This document shows positions 44,352-54,560 of a stretch of 64,000 nt of DNA, one piece after another (positions within the stretch are counted from its first letter, which is position 1; each line of letters begins with the position of its first letter). The DNA is from Nelumbo lutea. Its lineage: Eukaryota; Streptophyta; Magnoliopsida; Proteales; Nelumbonaceae. The notes beneath the pieces were generated by a model. That model had not been told where the DNA came from, did no database searches, and saw only the letters and a program-made list of their open reading frames with translations. The position numbers and the translations under genes were made by a program. The stretch lies in assembly GCA_022828595.1 (NCBI GenBank), contig JAKGHH010000002.1, forward strand, positions 74,062,383 through 74,126,382. The letters are read 5' to 3'.

Positions 44352-46100
44352 TGATAAGGCATTGTAGGAAAGATGGTGTGAAATGCAATGGGCTGTACAC
44401 TTTCTCTTCCCCTTACGAAGTGCAATAAGAAGACCAAGGTCAGTGGGATCAACTGCAACAATGGTGTTAGGGACAGGAACATTATCATTAGAAAACATAA
44501 CAGGCTCAAGAGGAATACCTGGAACTGTATTTGCCGAATCTGGAGTTTCAGAAGGACTGACAGAGAGTGGTGTGGGTTGAGGATGTGTGGAGTCAACCAT
44601 CATCTGTTGGCGTTGATATTTCTGTGAAACTGCCCGCAGTGGCTCAGGTAATGAAACTGGAGGTGTAGGTGTTGGCTGAACTGATGGAGGCACCAAAGAA
44701 ACAGGAAGAGGAACAGATTGTGAGTTTTCCTCCCCAAAACTCTCCCCCTGAGGAAAACCACTCAAGAAGAAGGAAGTGGATTCAAAGAAGGTAACATCCA
44801 TAATGACAAATATGTTCCTCGTCACTGGGTCATAATAGCAATACCCCTTTTGGTTCTGAGCATACCCATAAAAACACATTTCTTGGCCTTAGGATCCAAT
44901 TTTTTGCGATGAGGGCCAAGAATGTGAACAAAGGAAACACAACCAAAAAGCCTCAAAGGTATATGAAATATCTCCCCATCTGGAAAAAGAAGACTAAATG
45001 GCACCTTAAACCCCAAAGTCTGTGAAAGAACACGGTTAATCAAATGCATTGCTGTAAGAACCGCATCTCCCCAGAACTGCACAAGAACTTAAACACACAC
45101 TATAAGACTCCTTGCCACCTCCACAATGTGTCTGTTTTTCCTCTCAACAACTCCATTTTGTTGCGGTGTATATGCACAACTGTTCTGATGAACTACATCA
45201 TGTTCTAAGAGATACGTGGTCAGGTCCTTCTCAAAGTACTCTTTGGCATTATCTGATCTAAAAGCCTTAGTTCTCACTTCAAATTGTGTGAGAACCATCT
45301 GGTGGAACTGTCGTACCAAGTTAGGAACCTCATCACGTGACCTCATCAAATATATCCAAGAATATCGTATATAATCATCCATAAACAAAAGAAAAGTAAC
45401 GGAATCCTCCCATGGAAGGGATATGATATGGCCCCCATACATCAGTGTGAACAATATTAAAAGCAGAAGTACTTCTTTTATTACTTGGTTTAAAAGACCG
45501 TCTACAATGCTTTCCTAACTAACAACTCTCACACTCCAAAGTAGAAATTGAACAAACTTAAACAACTTTGGGAAAAGACATTTCAAAGAACTAAAAGAAA
45601 GATGTTCCAAGCGATTGTGCCAAAGCATAATCTGGTTCACTGGCTCTGACCCATTACAACTATTGCTGCCAACATGATGGCCCTGATTTTTTGGAATCTC
45701 ATCCAGAAGGTAGACTCCATTCACCTCAAGATCACTCCCAATCATCTTCTTTGACTCCAGATCCTACAAAACACAATTACCAAGAAGAAAGGTCACGGAA
45801 CAATTCAAATTTTTTGTCAAAGAACTAACAGACAATAGGTTGGTATGAAGTCTAGGGACATGTAAAACAGAAGACAGTGTTATATCATTGGTCACTCTAA
45901 TTGTCCCCTTCCCAGCAATGGGAATATGTGAACCATCTATTATAGAGACTTTGTCTCTACCAGAGCACAACTGATAGGAACTGAAAATGGTAGGGGCATT
46001 AGTCATGTGCTCAAATGCTCTTGAGTATATAATCCAAGGAGGTCCCTCCTTATCTGAAGTGGGTGCAAGATTTGTAGTTGCATATGAACTACCTGTATGT
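44352..46100 (-). pseudogene. CopH protease, integrase and linker (minus strand)
   Basis: Reading leftward, the protease region near 46000 is WIIYSRAFEHMTNAPTIFSS, with the catalytic Asp of DSG replaced by Tyr. SIIDGSHIPIAGKGTIRV and SVLHVPRLHTNLLSVSSLTK follow. GAG-pre-integrase has LWHNRLEHLSFSSLKCLFPK. Integrase has FMDDYIRYSWIYLMRSRDEV, AFRSDNAKEYFEKDLTTYL (second Asp kept) and TPQQNGVVERKNRHIVEVAR (Glu kept), then FWGDAVLTAMHLINRVLSQ and FGCVSFVHILGPH. The linker ends LLIALRKGKRKCTAHCISHH. At 44352 it is cut; RT and RNase H are entirely missing. Confidence 0.87.
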
Positions 46101-46135
46101 GCAAAGGAAGTGGTGTAGTTGGCTCCTGCATTCTA

Positions 46136-47170
46136 CTATCCATCTGGAAGGCTAGATCTAGGTGAATCCTTCTTACTCATAAGTTGTCCAAACCTCTCAA
46201 GTTCTTTTCTCACTGTTGCTACTACAATGGATTCCCAATCGGTTTGGGAAAAAGGGGTTGAAGAGTCTCCTGTAGTGGTTACATTTACATTTTCCTTCTT
46301 GTTTCTTATCCGAATAGGCATAAGATTTGGATGAAACTTCCAACAAGTGTCCCTGGTATGCTTAGGCTTCTTGCAATAATCACACACCAAGTCCTTCTTA
46401 TCTTCCCTTCTAGTCTCACTACTCCCCCTGTTTCCATTCGGGTTAGGTTTTGTTGTACCAACCATAGCCGACTGGTCAATCCCAGCCTCCCAGGATGTCT
46501 CAGCATTACATTCCTCCTACTCTCCTCACAAGAAATAAAGGCACAGGCCTGAGAGAGTGTCACACCCTCCCTAGAAAGAATATGTTGCCTAACAATGTCA
46601 AATTCAGGGTTCAGCTCTGCCAAAAACTCAAAAACCCTATTCCTCTTTACTAGTCTGTGATAAGTTGTTGCATCATTTATACTTTCCAATACCATAATTT
46701 CTAAATAATCTATTTCCTGCCATAGGGTTTTTAGCATGGAGAAATACACAACAAGAAGTTTTTCTCCCTGTTTCATACTTATCACCTGATTTCTTAACTG
46801 ATAGGCTTTGGCTTCATTTTGCTTATGAGAATAGGTTTCAATTACTCCATCCCAAATCTCCTTAGCAGTATTTGCCCATAGGAAATTTTTTGCAATATGA
46901 GGTAACATAGAATTACACAGCCAGTATATTACCATGTAATTCTCCTACACCCATCGGGAAGAGTCTGTATCAAGTTTCTTCTCCTCCCCAGTGAGACCAT
47001 AATTTTCCACGGGTACCAATAGCCATCTTAGCTGATTCTGCCCAATCCAAATAATTTGTACCATCAAGTTTTACTGTAGTAATGATCCTAGACCAAAAAA
47101 TATCACTACTACCTCCAACACCCAATCCCACAGTACCGATATATTTCATCTTGGTATTCCAACTCTCCAT
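46136..47170 (-). pseudogene. CopH gag (minus strand)
   Basis: The ATG at 47170 opens MESWNTKMKYIGTVGLGVGG, then ITTVKLDGTNYLDWAESAKM, a typical gag N-terminus. After a short break it continues from 46935: SMLPHIAKNFLWANTAKEIW, then YQLRNQVISMKQGEKLLVVY and RNRVFEFLAELNPEFDIVRQ. The zinc knuckle CDYCKKPKHTRDTC at about 46340-46385 keeps its CCHC ligands in another frame. Lesions are few, so the element was probably young when the locus was rearranged. Confidence 0.87.
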
Positions 47171-47636
47171 CTTACTTCAAATAGTTCAACAGTAAGAAAA
47201 AATAGATTGGAGACACTTCAAAAAATAATTTAACATCATACACACAGAAACCCTTCCGAAAGAAGAAAACCCTAGCTGGAGAGAAATCTCTCTCCTCCCC
47301 ATGCCTCCCAATAGAGAGAAGAGTGAATCAATCACTCCAGGAGGCTTAGAAAATTCCAAAAACCAAACCGCCCTTTTTAGAAAATCAAAAGAAAACTAAC
47401 AATACCTAGGCACCCAAGATCAGATAAAAAACAAAGAGTCTAACTTTTCTAGGACTCTTCCCCATACTCCAGTTCTTCCTGATTTTGATGTCGAACAGTA
47501 GATCACCTTCCTGATTAGATCCCACCAAAAAATCCAAGAACTGGGCAATCTATAGCAGATCGATCAGCCCTTTACTACTTCATGCAGTCAGCTGATCTAG
47601 GGCTGCATGAGAATGCTTCAAGAAACCCTAGCCAAT

Positions 47637-47648
47637 GCTCTAATACCA
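47637..47648 (-). other. CopH primer-binding site
   Basis: The minus-strand tggtattagagc abuts the LTR end exactly and differs from canonical by one base. Confidence 0.88.
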
Positions 47649-47991
47649 AGTAGAAATCTACTAAATTAAAAAATATGAAAGAAAAGTAGTTTCTTGAAGT
47701 GAGAAGGAAGAGAGAAGGAAGAGAGAAGGAGAAGAAGAGAAGAGAAGTTGAAAAGAAAAAAGAGCAATAATTTGACCGCCCCCTTCACTTATTATTTATA
47801 CTAAAAATAATAGAACAGTACAAAGACAATTATGCCCTTATAGGGCGGCAAAACATAAAACAGCATATATAACACTCAAAAACATAATAAAATTTGGACT
47901 CACATAACTACTATGGTCCCCACCTCCTATCTAACATCTAACATAAAAGATCTACTCAAAAAAACATCATAAAACTAATTAATCTTCAACA
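47649..47991 (-). mobile_element. CopH 5' LTR, right copy
   Basis: This 343-bp LTR is the partner of 43781-44108, with an extra short gaagagagaag repeat. It is followed by gaaag (47992-47996) and LINE RT sequence. Confidence 0.92.
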
Positions 47992-48690
47992 GAAAGGATT
48001 TCTAATATGAAAATAAATCTGGAAAGGAGTTGCATAGAAGGTATAAACTTGGAGGATGGGGAGATCGAGGTTATTGCGGATTGTCTTGAGTGTTCCATCT
48101 CTACCTGGCTTATGTCATACTTAGGGCTTCCATTAGGGGCAAACCCTAGGGAGAGCAGATTTTGGACCCCAGTGTTAGAAAAGTTTGAGAAGAGATTAGC
48201 TTCGTGAAAGAAGAACTTTATCTCTTTGGGAGGGAGAATTGCTTTAATAAGAGCTACGTTGGCTAACTTACCTACTTACTTCTTGTCTATCTTTAGGATA
48301 CCAATTAGGGAAGCTAGGAAGTTGGAGAAGTTGATGAGGGACTTCTTGTGGGAGCCGGGACAAGAAAAAAATGATCATTTGATTAGTCGGGAAATTGTTT
48401 GCAAAAGTAAAGAAGAGGGGGGTTTGGGTCTTGGAAGGATGGTTGAAAAAAATCAAGCTTTATTAGGGAAATGGTTGTGGCGATGGCCATTGGAAAGTGA
48501 GAGGTTGTGGCATGAGGTGGTGGGAAGCATTCATGGGAGATCAGAGAATGGATGGGATGCTGGTGTGTCAAGGCAGGCTAACCTGGTAGCACCTTGGAAA
48601 GCCATTCACAACACCCTTCTTCACTTTCTCAACTTTATCAGGTACGGAGTTTGTTCTAGCAATATTGTTCACTTTTGGGAGGATATCTAG
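47992..48690 (+). pseudogene. LINE reverse transcriptase, C-terminal part
   Basis: Here the LINE resumes after CopH: LKINLERSCIEGINLEDGEI, YLGLPLGANPRESRFWTPV, then, one TGA later, GGRIALIRATLANLPTYFLS, IPIREARKLEKLMRDFLWEP, GGLGLGRMVEKNQALLGKWL and WRWPLESERLWHEVVGSIHG. This is the standard thumb and connection sequence of plant LINE ORF2. The first 243 bp are duplicated at 44109-44351. Confidence 0.88.
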
Positions 48691-49918
48691 TTAGGAGATA
48701 CCCCCCTAAAGGACATTTTCCCTTTGCTTTTTTTTTGTTTCTTTGTATAAAAAAGAGGTGGTTTCAAAATTTGTCTCACCTTTGGGAACACCCTTAGCTC
48801 CTAATTGGGATTTTGGGTTTCGTAGGGGACTCAGGGATGATGAAATTGAATCTCTTTCTGATTTGCTACATTGTCTTAATTAGGTTTGCTTGGATCCCTC
48901 CAAGCCCGATAAAAGGGTGTGAATTCCTAGACCCAAAGGAACCTTTACTTGTGCTTATTACTTCAAGTCCATCTTTTAGCTTTCTGCTCAACAACTATTT
49001 CCTTCAAAGGAAATTTGGTGTAGGCCCATTCCCCAATGGTTATGGCATTTTGTTTGGAAGTATTCTATGGGAAAGTAAACATTCTAGATAACCTACAAAA
49101 GAGAAGCCCCTTCCTCTACATTTCTCCCAATTGGTGTATCCTCTATAGAGCTCACAAGGAGGATTGTTACCATCTACTAATATTCTGTCCTTTTTCTGCA
49201 GACCTTTGGGCTTGGCTACTTTCGTTGTTCGAGAGTAGTTGGAGTATGCCAGCATAAGTTCATATGATCTTTAATCGCTCTACTTTCTCTTGGCCTACAA
49301 GAAGAGGGAGAATTATGTGGAGATGTGCTCGTGCTACCTTGATTTGGACTCTTTGGGAGGAAAGGAATGCTAGAATCTTTCAAGAAAAGGAAAGAAGCAG
49401 TCAGAAATTGAAAGACTGTGTGCTGCATAGGGCAATACATAGGTTAAAAACTATGGAAATCTTTCATCAATTCTCCTTTAATGACCTTTGGAGAAACTGG
49501 TCAGCAATAGCAAGGTGTTTACCCTCAAAGGATAAGTCAATTACAAACTGGTCTCCTCTATCTGAAGGCTCACTGAAGCTGAACTTTGATGGAAGTAGCA
49601 TTGGCAATCCAGGCTTATCCGGAATGGGGGGTGTCTTGAGAAATGAGAAGGGAGTGATTTTGTTGCTCTACTCAGGTCCCCTAGGAGTTGGAGGTACAAC
49701 ATCTAGTAATTGAAGGAGATTCCAAAGTGGTGGTGGGCTGGTCGAAAAATCCTGAAGATGCTATATGGCGCTACAAGAATGAAATGAAGAAATTCAGTTG
49801 GTTGACAAGGAATATGATAGCCTCTTTACAGTGGGTGGGGAGATCAGCAAATACTTCGTCCGGTGTCTTAGCTAAGCAAGGGGTAAATCGGGAAGAATTG
49901 TTTTGGGCTCAGCTGTGA
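48691..49918 (+). pseudogene. LINE zinc-finger region and RNase H domain
   Basis: The region after WEDI (48690) is badly decayed to about 49100. A reverse-transcriptase-associated zinc-binding motif then appears: WCILYRAHKEDCYHLLIFCP, followed by FSADLWAWLLSLFESSW. After a stop at 49257, LIWTLWEERNARIFQEKERS and KDCVLHRAIHRLKTMEIFHQ lead to RNase H: LKLNFDGSSIGNPGLSGMGG, VLRNEKGVILLLYSGPLGVG and, after a shift, EVQHLVIEGDSKVVVGWSKN, ending at a TGA at 49918. The DG of FDGS and the DS of EGDSK are recognisable catalytic positions. Confidence 0.85.
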
Positions 49919-50050
49919 TTTCTGTTTTTCTTTCCTAGTTTTACTTGTAAGATTCAAGGAGGGGTTGCAGCTCGTGCTTCTCCCTGGGATGTTGTATGAG
50001 TTCACAACTCTAAATCAGTTTTTGATCTAATGAATCTTACTATTATTCAT

Positions 50051-50064
50051 AAAAAAAAAAAAAA
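50051..50064 (+). other. LINE poly-A tail
   Basis: Fourteen A residues follow the LINE 3' UTR about 130 bp after its last stop, marking the 3' end of the insertion. Confidence 0.85.
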
Positions 50065-50240
50065 ATGAATCTCTGTCTCCTAGTTTTGTACTTGGTTTTT
50101 GCTTTTTTAATTTATAAATTACAGGTTGAATCACAATAATCATTCTACAGATTTTTCCTGGTGGTATCAATATGATCATACAAAAATGATCAGCTGCCTG
50201 TGGTAGCTCCTATGCATTTTAACTACAGAAGTGTGATTGT
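50065..50240 (-). other. Aldehyde oxidase intron between LINE and CopF
   Basis: This is short unique-looking AT-rich DNA with no features. Confidence 0.5.
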
Positions 50241-51156
50241 CAAATTGTACTAAGTACTAACATACATGTTATGTGTTAAGTTGATTGTTTTTATGTATTG
50301 TTGGTTCGGCTGATAGGTGTACATGTTAGTTTGTATTGGGTTTTAAGCTGTTAGGTACTGGGCCTTTGTTATTGGGCCTAAGTCTGTTTAGTGTTTTAAG
50401 CAGTCTGGGTGTTCCATCACTAATCAGGGGCATTCCAGACATTTCATGTAACATTGTATTGTAATCTACCAAATTGTACTAAGTACTAACATACATGTTA
50501 TGTGTTAAGTTGACTGTTTTTATGTATTGTTGGTTCGGCTGATAGGTGTACATGTTAGTTTGTATTGGGTTTTAAGCTGTTAGGTACTGGGCCTTTGTTA
50601 TTGGGCCTAAGTCTGTTTAGTGTTTTAAGCAGTCTGGGTGTTCCATCACTAATCAGGGGCATTCCAGACATTTCATGTAACATTGTATTGTAATCTACCA
50701 AATTGTACTAAGTACTAACATACATGTTATGTGTTAAGTTGACTGTTTTTATGTATTGTTGGTTCGGCTGATAGGTGTACATGTTAGTTTGTATTGGGTT
50801 TTAAGCTGTTAGGTACTGGGCCTTTGTTATTGGGCCTAAGTCTGTTTAGTGTTTTAAGCAGTCTGGGTGTCCCATCACTAATCAGGGGCATTCCAGACAT
50901 TTCATGTAACATTGTATTGTAATCTACCAAATTGTACTAAGTACTAACATACATGTTATGTGTTAAGTTGACTATTTTTATGTATTGTTGGTTCGGCTGA
51001 TAGGTGTACATGTTAGTTTGTATTGGGTTTTAAGCTGTTAGGTACTGGGACTTTGTTATTGGGCCTAAGTCTGTTTAGTGTTTTAAGCAGTCTGGGTGTC
51101 CCATCACTAATCAGGGGCATTCTAGACATTTCATATAACATTGTATTGTAATCTAC
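50241..51156 (+). repeat. 229-bp tandem array, four units, covering host flank plus CopF LTR
   Basis: Units start at 50241, 50470, 50699 and 50928, each beginning caaattgtactaagtac. The first 33 bp of each unit are host sequence left of CopF, including the target site ttatg. The remaining 196 bp are the start of the CopF LTR. The copies are nearly identical. Only the last unit continues into the TATA region and the rest of the LTR. Because the unit spans the insertion boundary, the amplification happened after CopF inserted. Confidence 0.95.
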
Positions 51157-51260
51157 TATAAATAATAGTACTGTCGACTGGGTTACTTAGTTCGACATTC
51201 TCAGAACTTGTTTGCCTTCACCTCTCTTCTACTACTTCAGCTACAATCTTTTAGCAAACA
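50274..51260 (+). mobile_element. CopF 5' LTR, expanded to 987 bp
   Basis: It starts tgttaagttgattg and ends ttagcaaaca. The partner at 59599-59892 is 294 bp; the excess is three additional 229-bp units. The target duplication ttatg lies at 50269-50273 and 59893-59897. A TATA-like actataaataatag near 51157 lies after all four repeat units. Confidence 0.93.
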
Positions 51261-51272
51261 TGGTATCAGAGC
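51261..51272 (+). other. CopF primer-binding site
   Basis: The canonical tggtatcagagc immediately follows the LTR. Confidence 0.92.
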
Positions 51273-51645
51273 ATTGAGTGATCTTCTGGTTACAACTGAC
51301 GCCAACTCTTCTCTCTTGCTTGCTTTCTCTTCTTTTTTTTCTTCTTGGTTGCTGCAGAAAAACCCTAGGGTTGCCGTAGAACAGAACAGGGTTCGAACCT
51401 TGGGTTTCTCTTGGTTGTAGGGAACAAGGGAGGTAAGACCCAGAAGTTGATGCCCTACTAGACTGTTTCGAGTAGTTAGTAGCCATTCGGCTTCTGAGAG
51501 GTCTGTATAGGATAGACCTAGGTTGAGGACTGATTTCAGCAGTCCTAGTATTGGTTGTAGGGGTGAGCACTCTCTACAGTTGGTATACTCTGTAGCCCGT
51601 CTAAGGACTAGTTGCACTAAAAGCAGTCCTAGTATTTGGTTGTGT
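51273..51645 (+). other. CopF leader, ending at an internal deletion
   Basis: The leader resembles that of CopG (for example gcagtcctagtatt and gtctgtataggatagacct). At about 51645 it passes directly into the end of integrase (tacatgtaaaggatccaaag), so gag, protease and most of integrase are deleted. Confidence 0.75.
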
Positions 51646-52560
51646 ATGTTTTATACATGTAAAGGATCCAAAGAAGACCAAGCTGGATCCTAGGGCTACG
51701 AGAGGAATCTTTTTGGAGTACTCTCCTACACAAAAGGGTTACAAGTGTTATGATCCTGTCACCAAGAGAAAGTATGTCACCAGAGATGTGGTCTTTTTTG
51801 AGTCTCAACCCTACTTTCAGTCTTCCCAGAATCCTCTTCAGGGGGAGACTAGTGGGATGGAAGAGGATTCTTATTCTCCCTTGTTTTTTGTTCCTTTATC
51901 TGCCTCGGTTCTTCCAGCCTCTCCTTCTACTCCTCCTAGTTGTGGCATCCCTGGTGAACCTAGTGAGGCTCCCACTGATACTACAGATATTCCTGAGGGT
52001 TCTAGTAGGCAACAGAAATATATAAGAATCACCTATAACAGAAGGAAAAAGGGGCCTCAAACTCATGACAGCAACCAGTTGGACTCAGATCAATCTGTCT
52101 CTGCAATCCAAGGTAATCCCAACACACATACTTCTGATTTGGATCTTCCTATTGCTCTTCGTAAGCCTATCCATTCTTGTACTACTCGGCACCCCATTGC
52201 TGATTTTGTTTCTTACTCATGTTTATCTCCATCCTATCACTCCTTTGTGTCTGCTCTTTCTTCTGTACATGTTCCTTCTAGGTACTCAAAGATTGTGTTT
52301 GACCCAAGGTGGAAAGAAGCTATGAATGAAGAGATGAAAGCTTTAATGAAAGCAAGGACTTGGGAGTTAGTGGATCTGCCAGAAGGGAAGAGCACTGTTG
52401 GGTGCAAGTGGGTATTCACTATAAAGCATAGGGAGGATGAGTCCATTGAAAGCTATAAGGCCCGGCTTGTGGCAAAGGGGTTTACTCAAAAAGAAGGGGT
52501 TGACCACAAAGAAACCTTTGCTCCAGTAACGAAGCTCGACACAATTCGGGTTTTAATGTC
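51646..52560 (+). pseudogene. CopF integrase tail, linker and RT N-terminal half
   Basis: It opens in the integrase C-terminus ([14 protein letters not shown] sequence, then [20 protein letters not shown]). It is then open for over 280 codons through a Ser/Pro-rich linker into [62 protein letters not shown] and APVTKLDTIRVLMSLV. At 52565 the frame is interrupted by CopG, with the duplication attag; the missing half continues at 58388. The sequence is closely similar to the corresponding part of CopG. Confidence 0.9.
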
Positions 52561-52565
52561 ATTAG

Positions 52566-52862
52566 TGTTAGAATGATATGTTAGAAGGCTTGAGTGTGTT
52601 TGGCTTATAAGAATTCCTATTAGCCCATTCTTATGTTAAACTTATCTTGTAACTGGGCCTTTGTTAATGGGCCTAATCTTGTTTATGTCTTAAGTCTTTT
52701 GGGTGTCCCATCACTAATCAGGGGTATCCCAGTAAATTCTTGTATTTTGTACTTCACTTATATATAAATAAAGGCATGGTCGACTGGAAGTACAGTTCGA
52801 CATTTCCAGCATCTTTTCTTCTTTTCTTTTCTGCTACTTCGACTACAGTGGTTCAGCTTTCA
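52566..52862 (+). mobile_element. CopG 5' LTR
   Basis: This 297-bp LTR runs from tgttagaatgatatgtta to ggttcagctttca. It differs from the 3' LTR (58083-58382) by about six substitutions and a small indel. The perfect duplication attag lies at 52561-52565 and 58383-58387. A TATA-like tatatataaataaagg lies near 52760. It shares blocks with the CopF LTR, such as gtgtcccatcactaatcagg. Confidence 0.95.
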
Positions 52863-52874
52863 TGGTATCAGAGC
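52863..52874 (+). other. CopG primer-binding site
   Basis: The canonical tggtatcagagc directly follows the LTR. Confidence 0.92.
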
Positions 52875-53366
52875 ATTGAGCACCTTCCTGGTTACTGCCG
52901 ACGCCATCTCCTCCTTGCTGTATTTCATTTTTTTTATCTGGGTTGCTGTTAACAACACAAGGTTCGACCTAGGGTTTCCCTTGGTTGTAGGGCGCAAGGG
53001 AGGTAAGACCCTGAAGCTGGAGTCCTACTAGTTTCTAGTAGTTAGCAACTATTCGGCTGCTAAGTAGAGGTTTGTATAGGACAGACCTAGTTGAGGACTG
53101 ATTTCAACAGTCCTAGTGTTGTCTATAAGGAGGGGAACTCCCTTTACAGTTGCAGTACTCGAAGTTCAAGTGGAGTCTACATAGCACAGGTCGGTTACCA
53201 GCCCAGAACACCTCTGCTACTGTAACAAAACTGCATCAGAACTGTGACAATCTCGGCAAGTCTAAAACTGTGTTGCGAGCTGTCAGGACCTGCTGAGGTT
53301 ACTTCGGCTAATCAGAACCTGCATCAGAACTGGTTCAGAAAGACCTTTACAGAACTGTGGAGACTT

Positions 53367-53555
53367 CAGTTACAGATCACTTTCAGGTCGGATACTAGCC
53401 CTACTCCATCTCTGTGAACTGGTTCAGTTACAGATCATTTCCAGGTCGGATACTAGCCCTACTCCATTTCTGTGAACTGGTTCAGTTACAGATCATTTCC
53501 AGGTCGGATACTAGACCTACTCCATCTCTGTGAACTGGTTCAGTTACAGACTTTT
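53367..53555 (+). repeat. 58-bp tandem repeat in CopG leader
   Basis: Three full units start at 53367, 53425 and 53483, with a partial fourth at 53541. Each contains cagttacagatcatttcc, then aggtcggatactagccc, then a gtgaactggtt end. The leader 52875-53698 has no recognised gene. Confidence 0.92.
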
Positions 53556-53698
53556 CCTTGTTGCTGTACCCGAACTGATTTAGTCCAAGTGAAGCCTATC
53601 TGGTGTGTTATCAGCACTGTGATCTCTGTGACTACTTCGGCCAGCCCTAACCAGAGTCACCCAACGGTGCTGTGAACAACTCCTTGACCGAAGTCAGG

Positions 53699-54560
53699 AT
53701 GTCATCACTATCCGGTGAAGTTTCCTCTAAAGATAACAGACCTGTTATAAGGTCCTCAAACCTGGAGAACCTCAATCTGCATAACTTGCAGATTACAAGT
53801 GTGCTATTGGATGAGTATAACTTTAGAGAGTGGTCTGTCTCAGCAAAACTGTTCATTACCTCTCGTGAACTCACAGGCTATTTGGATGGAGATAAAAAGG
53901 AACCAGAAATCAGCAGCCCTGAATACACTGTGTGGCGCAAGGAAAATGCCACAGTTATGTCTTGGTTGCTGGCCTCCATGACTCCTCGGGTGGCCAGAAC
54001 TGTTCATCATTTTCCTACAGCCACTAAAATCTGGGAGAAAGTATCTAAGACATATGGCCAAAAGAAGAATAATGCTAGAATCTACAGGCTGAATCGACAT
54101 TGCAGCCCTAAGGCAAGGAGACATGTCTATGGCAACATACTTTGCAACACTGGAAGGTCTCTGGGAAGAGCTTGACCATCACATGATTTTGGATTGGGAA
54201 AATGCCAGGGATAAGGAGAGGCATGACAAGCAGATTGGGGAGGGCAGAGCCTTCAAGTTCCTAGCAGGCTTAGACCCTATATATGAAGGTGTAAGGTCAC
54301 AGATTCTAGGGAGAGATGAATTACCTGAGCTTCATCATGTTTACTACCTAGTGAGGAATGAAGAAGTAAGGAGAAAGGAGATGCAGGTTGACTCCCAGAC
54401 ATAAGCAACAGAACTATCTGGAGAACATTCAGCCTTAGTCTCCACTAAGGGAAGCAGATTTTCAGACAATAAGTCCCTCAAGTGTACCCATTGTGGTGGT
54501 GAGAAACACACAAAGGAGAAATGTTGGGTCTTGTACCCTCATCTGAAGCCAGCTGCTCTG
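53699..54560 (+). pseudogene. CopG gag
   Basis: I chose the ATG at 53699: MSSLSGEVSSKDNRPVIRSS, then LQITSVLLDEYNFREWSVSA, AKLFITSRELTGYLDGDKK and NATVMSWLLASMTPRVARTV. A frameshift near 54110 moves the frame to MSMATYFATLEGLWEELDHH and GRAFKFLAGLDPIYEGVRSQ. A stop at 54402 is followed by the zinc knuckle CTHCGGEKHTKEKCW at about 54482-54527, with all four ligands present. Confidence 0.88.

Larger units (their letters stand above)
39700..50064 (+). mobile_element. L1-type LINE with RNase H, interrupted by CopH
   Basis: The order is ORF1 (39723-41483), endonuclease (41733-42060), reverse transcriptase (to 43780, resuming 47992), a zinc-finger region, RNase H (49560-49918), a 3' UTR and a poly-A of 14 at 50051-50064. 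An RNase H at the C-terminus marks the plant RIL-type L1 group. The 5' end is approximate, because no target duplication could be matched to the sequence after the poly-A. It lies on the plus strand in the penultimate aldehyde oxidase intron. Confidence 0.85.

Noticed and set aside
50241..51156. Centromeric or subtelomeric satellite
   Set aside because: Only four units exist, and each is a piece of the adjacent CopF LTR plus its flank.
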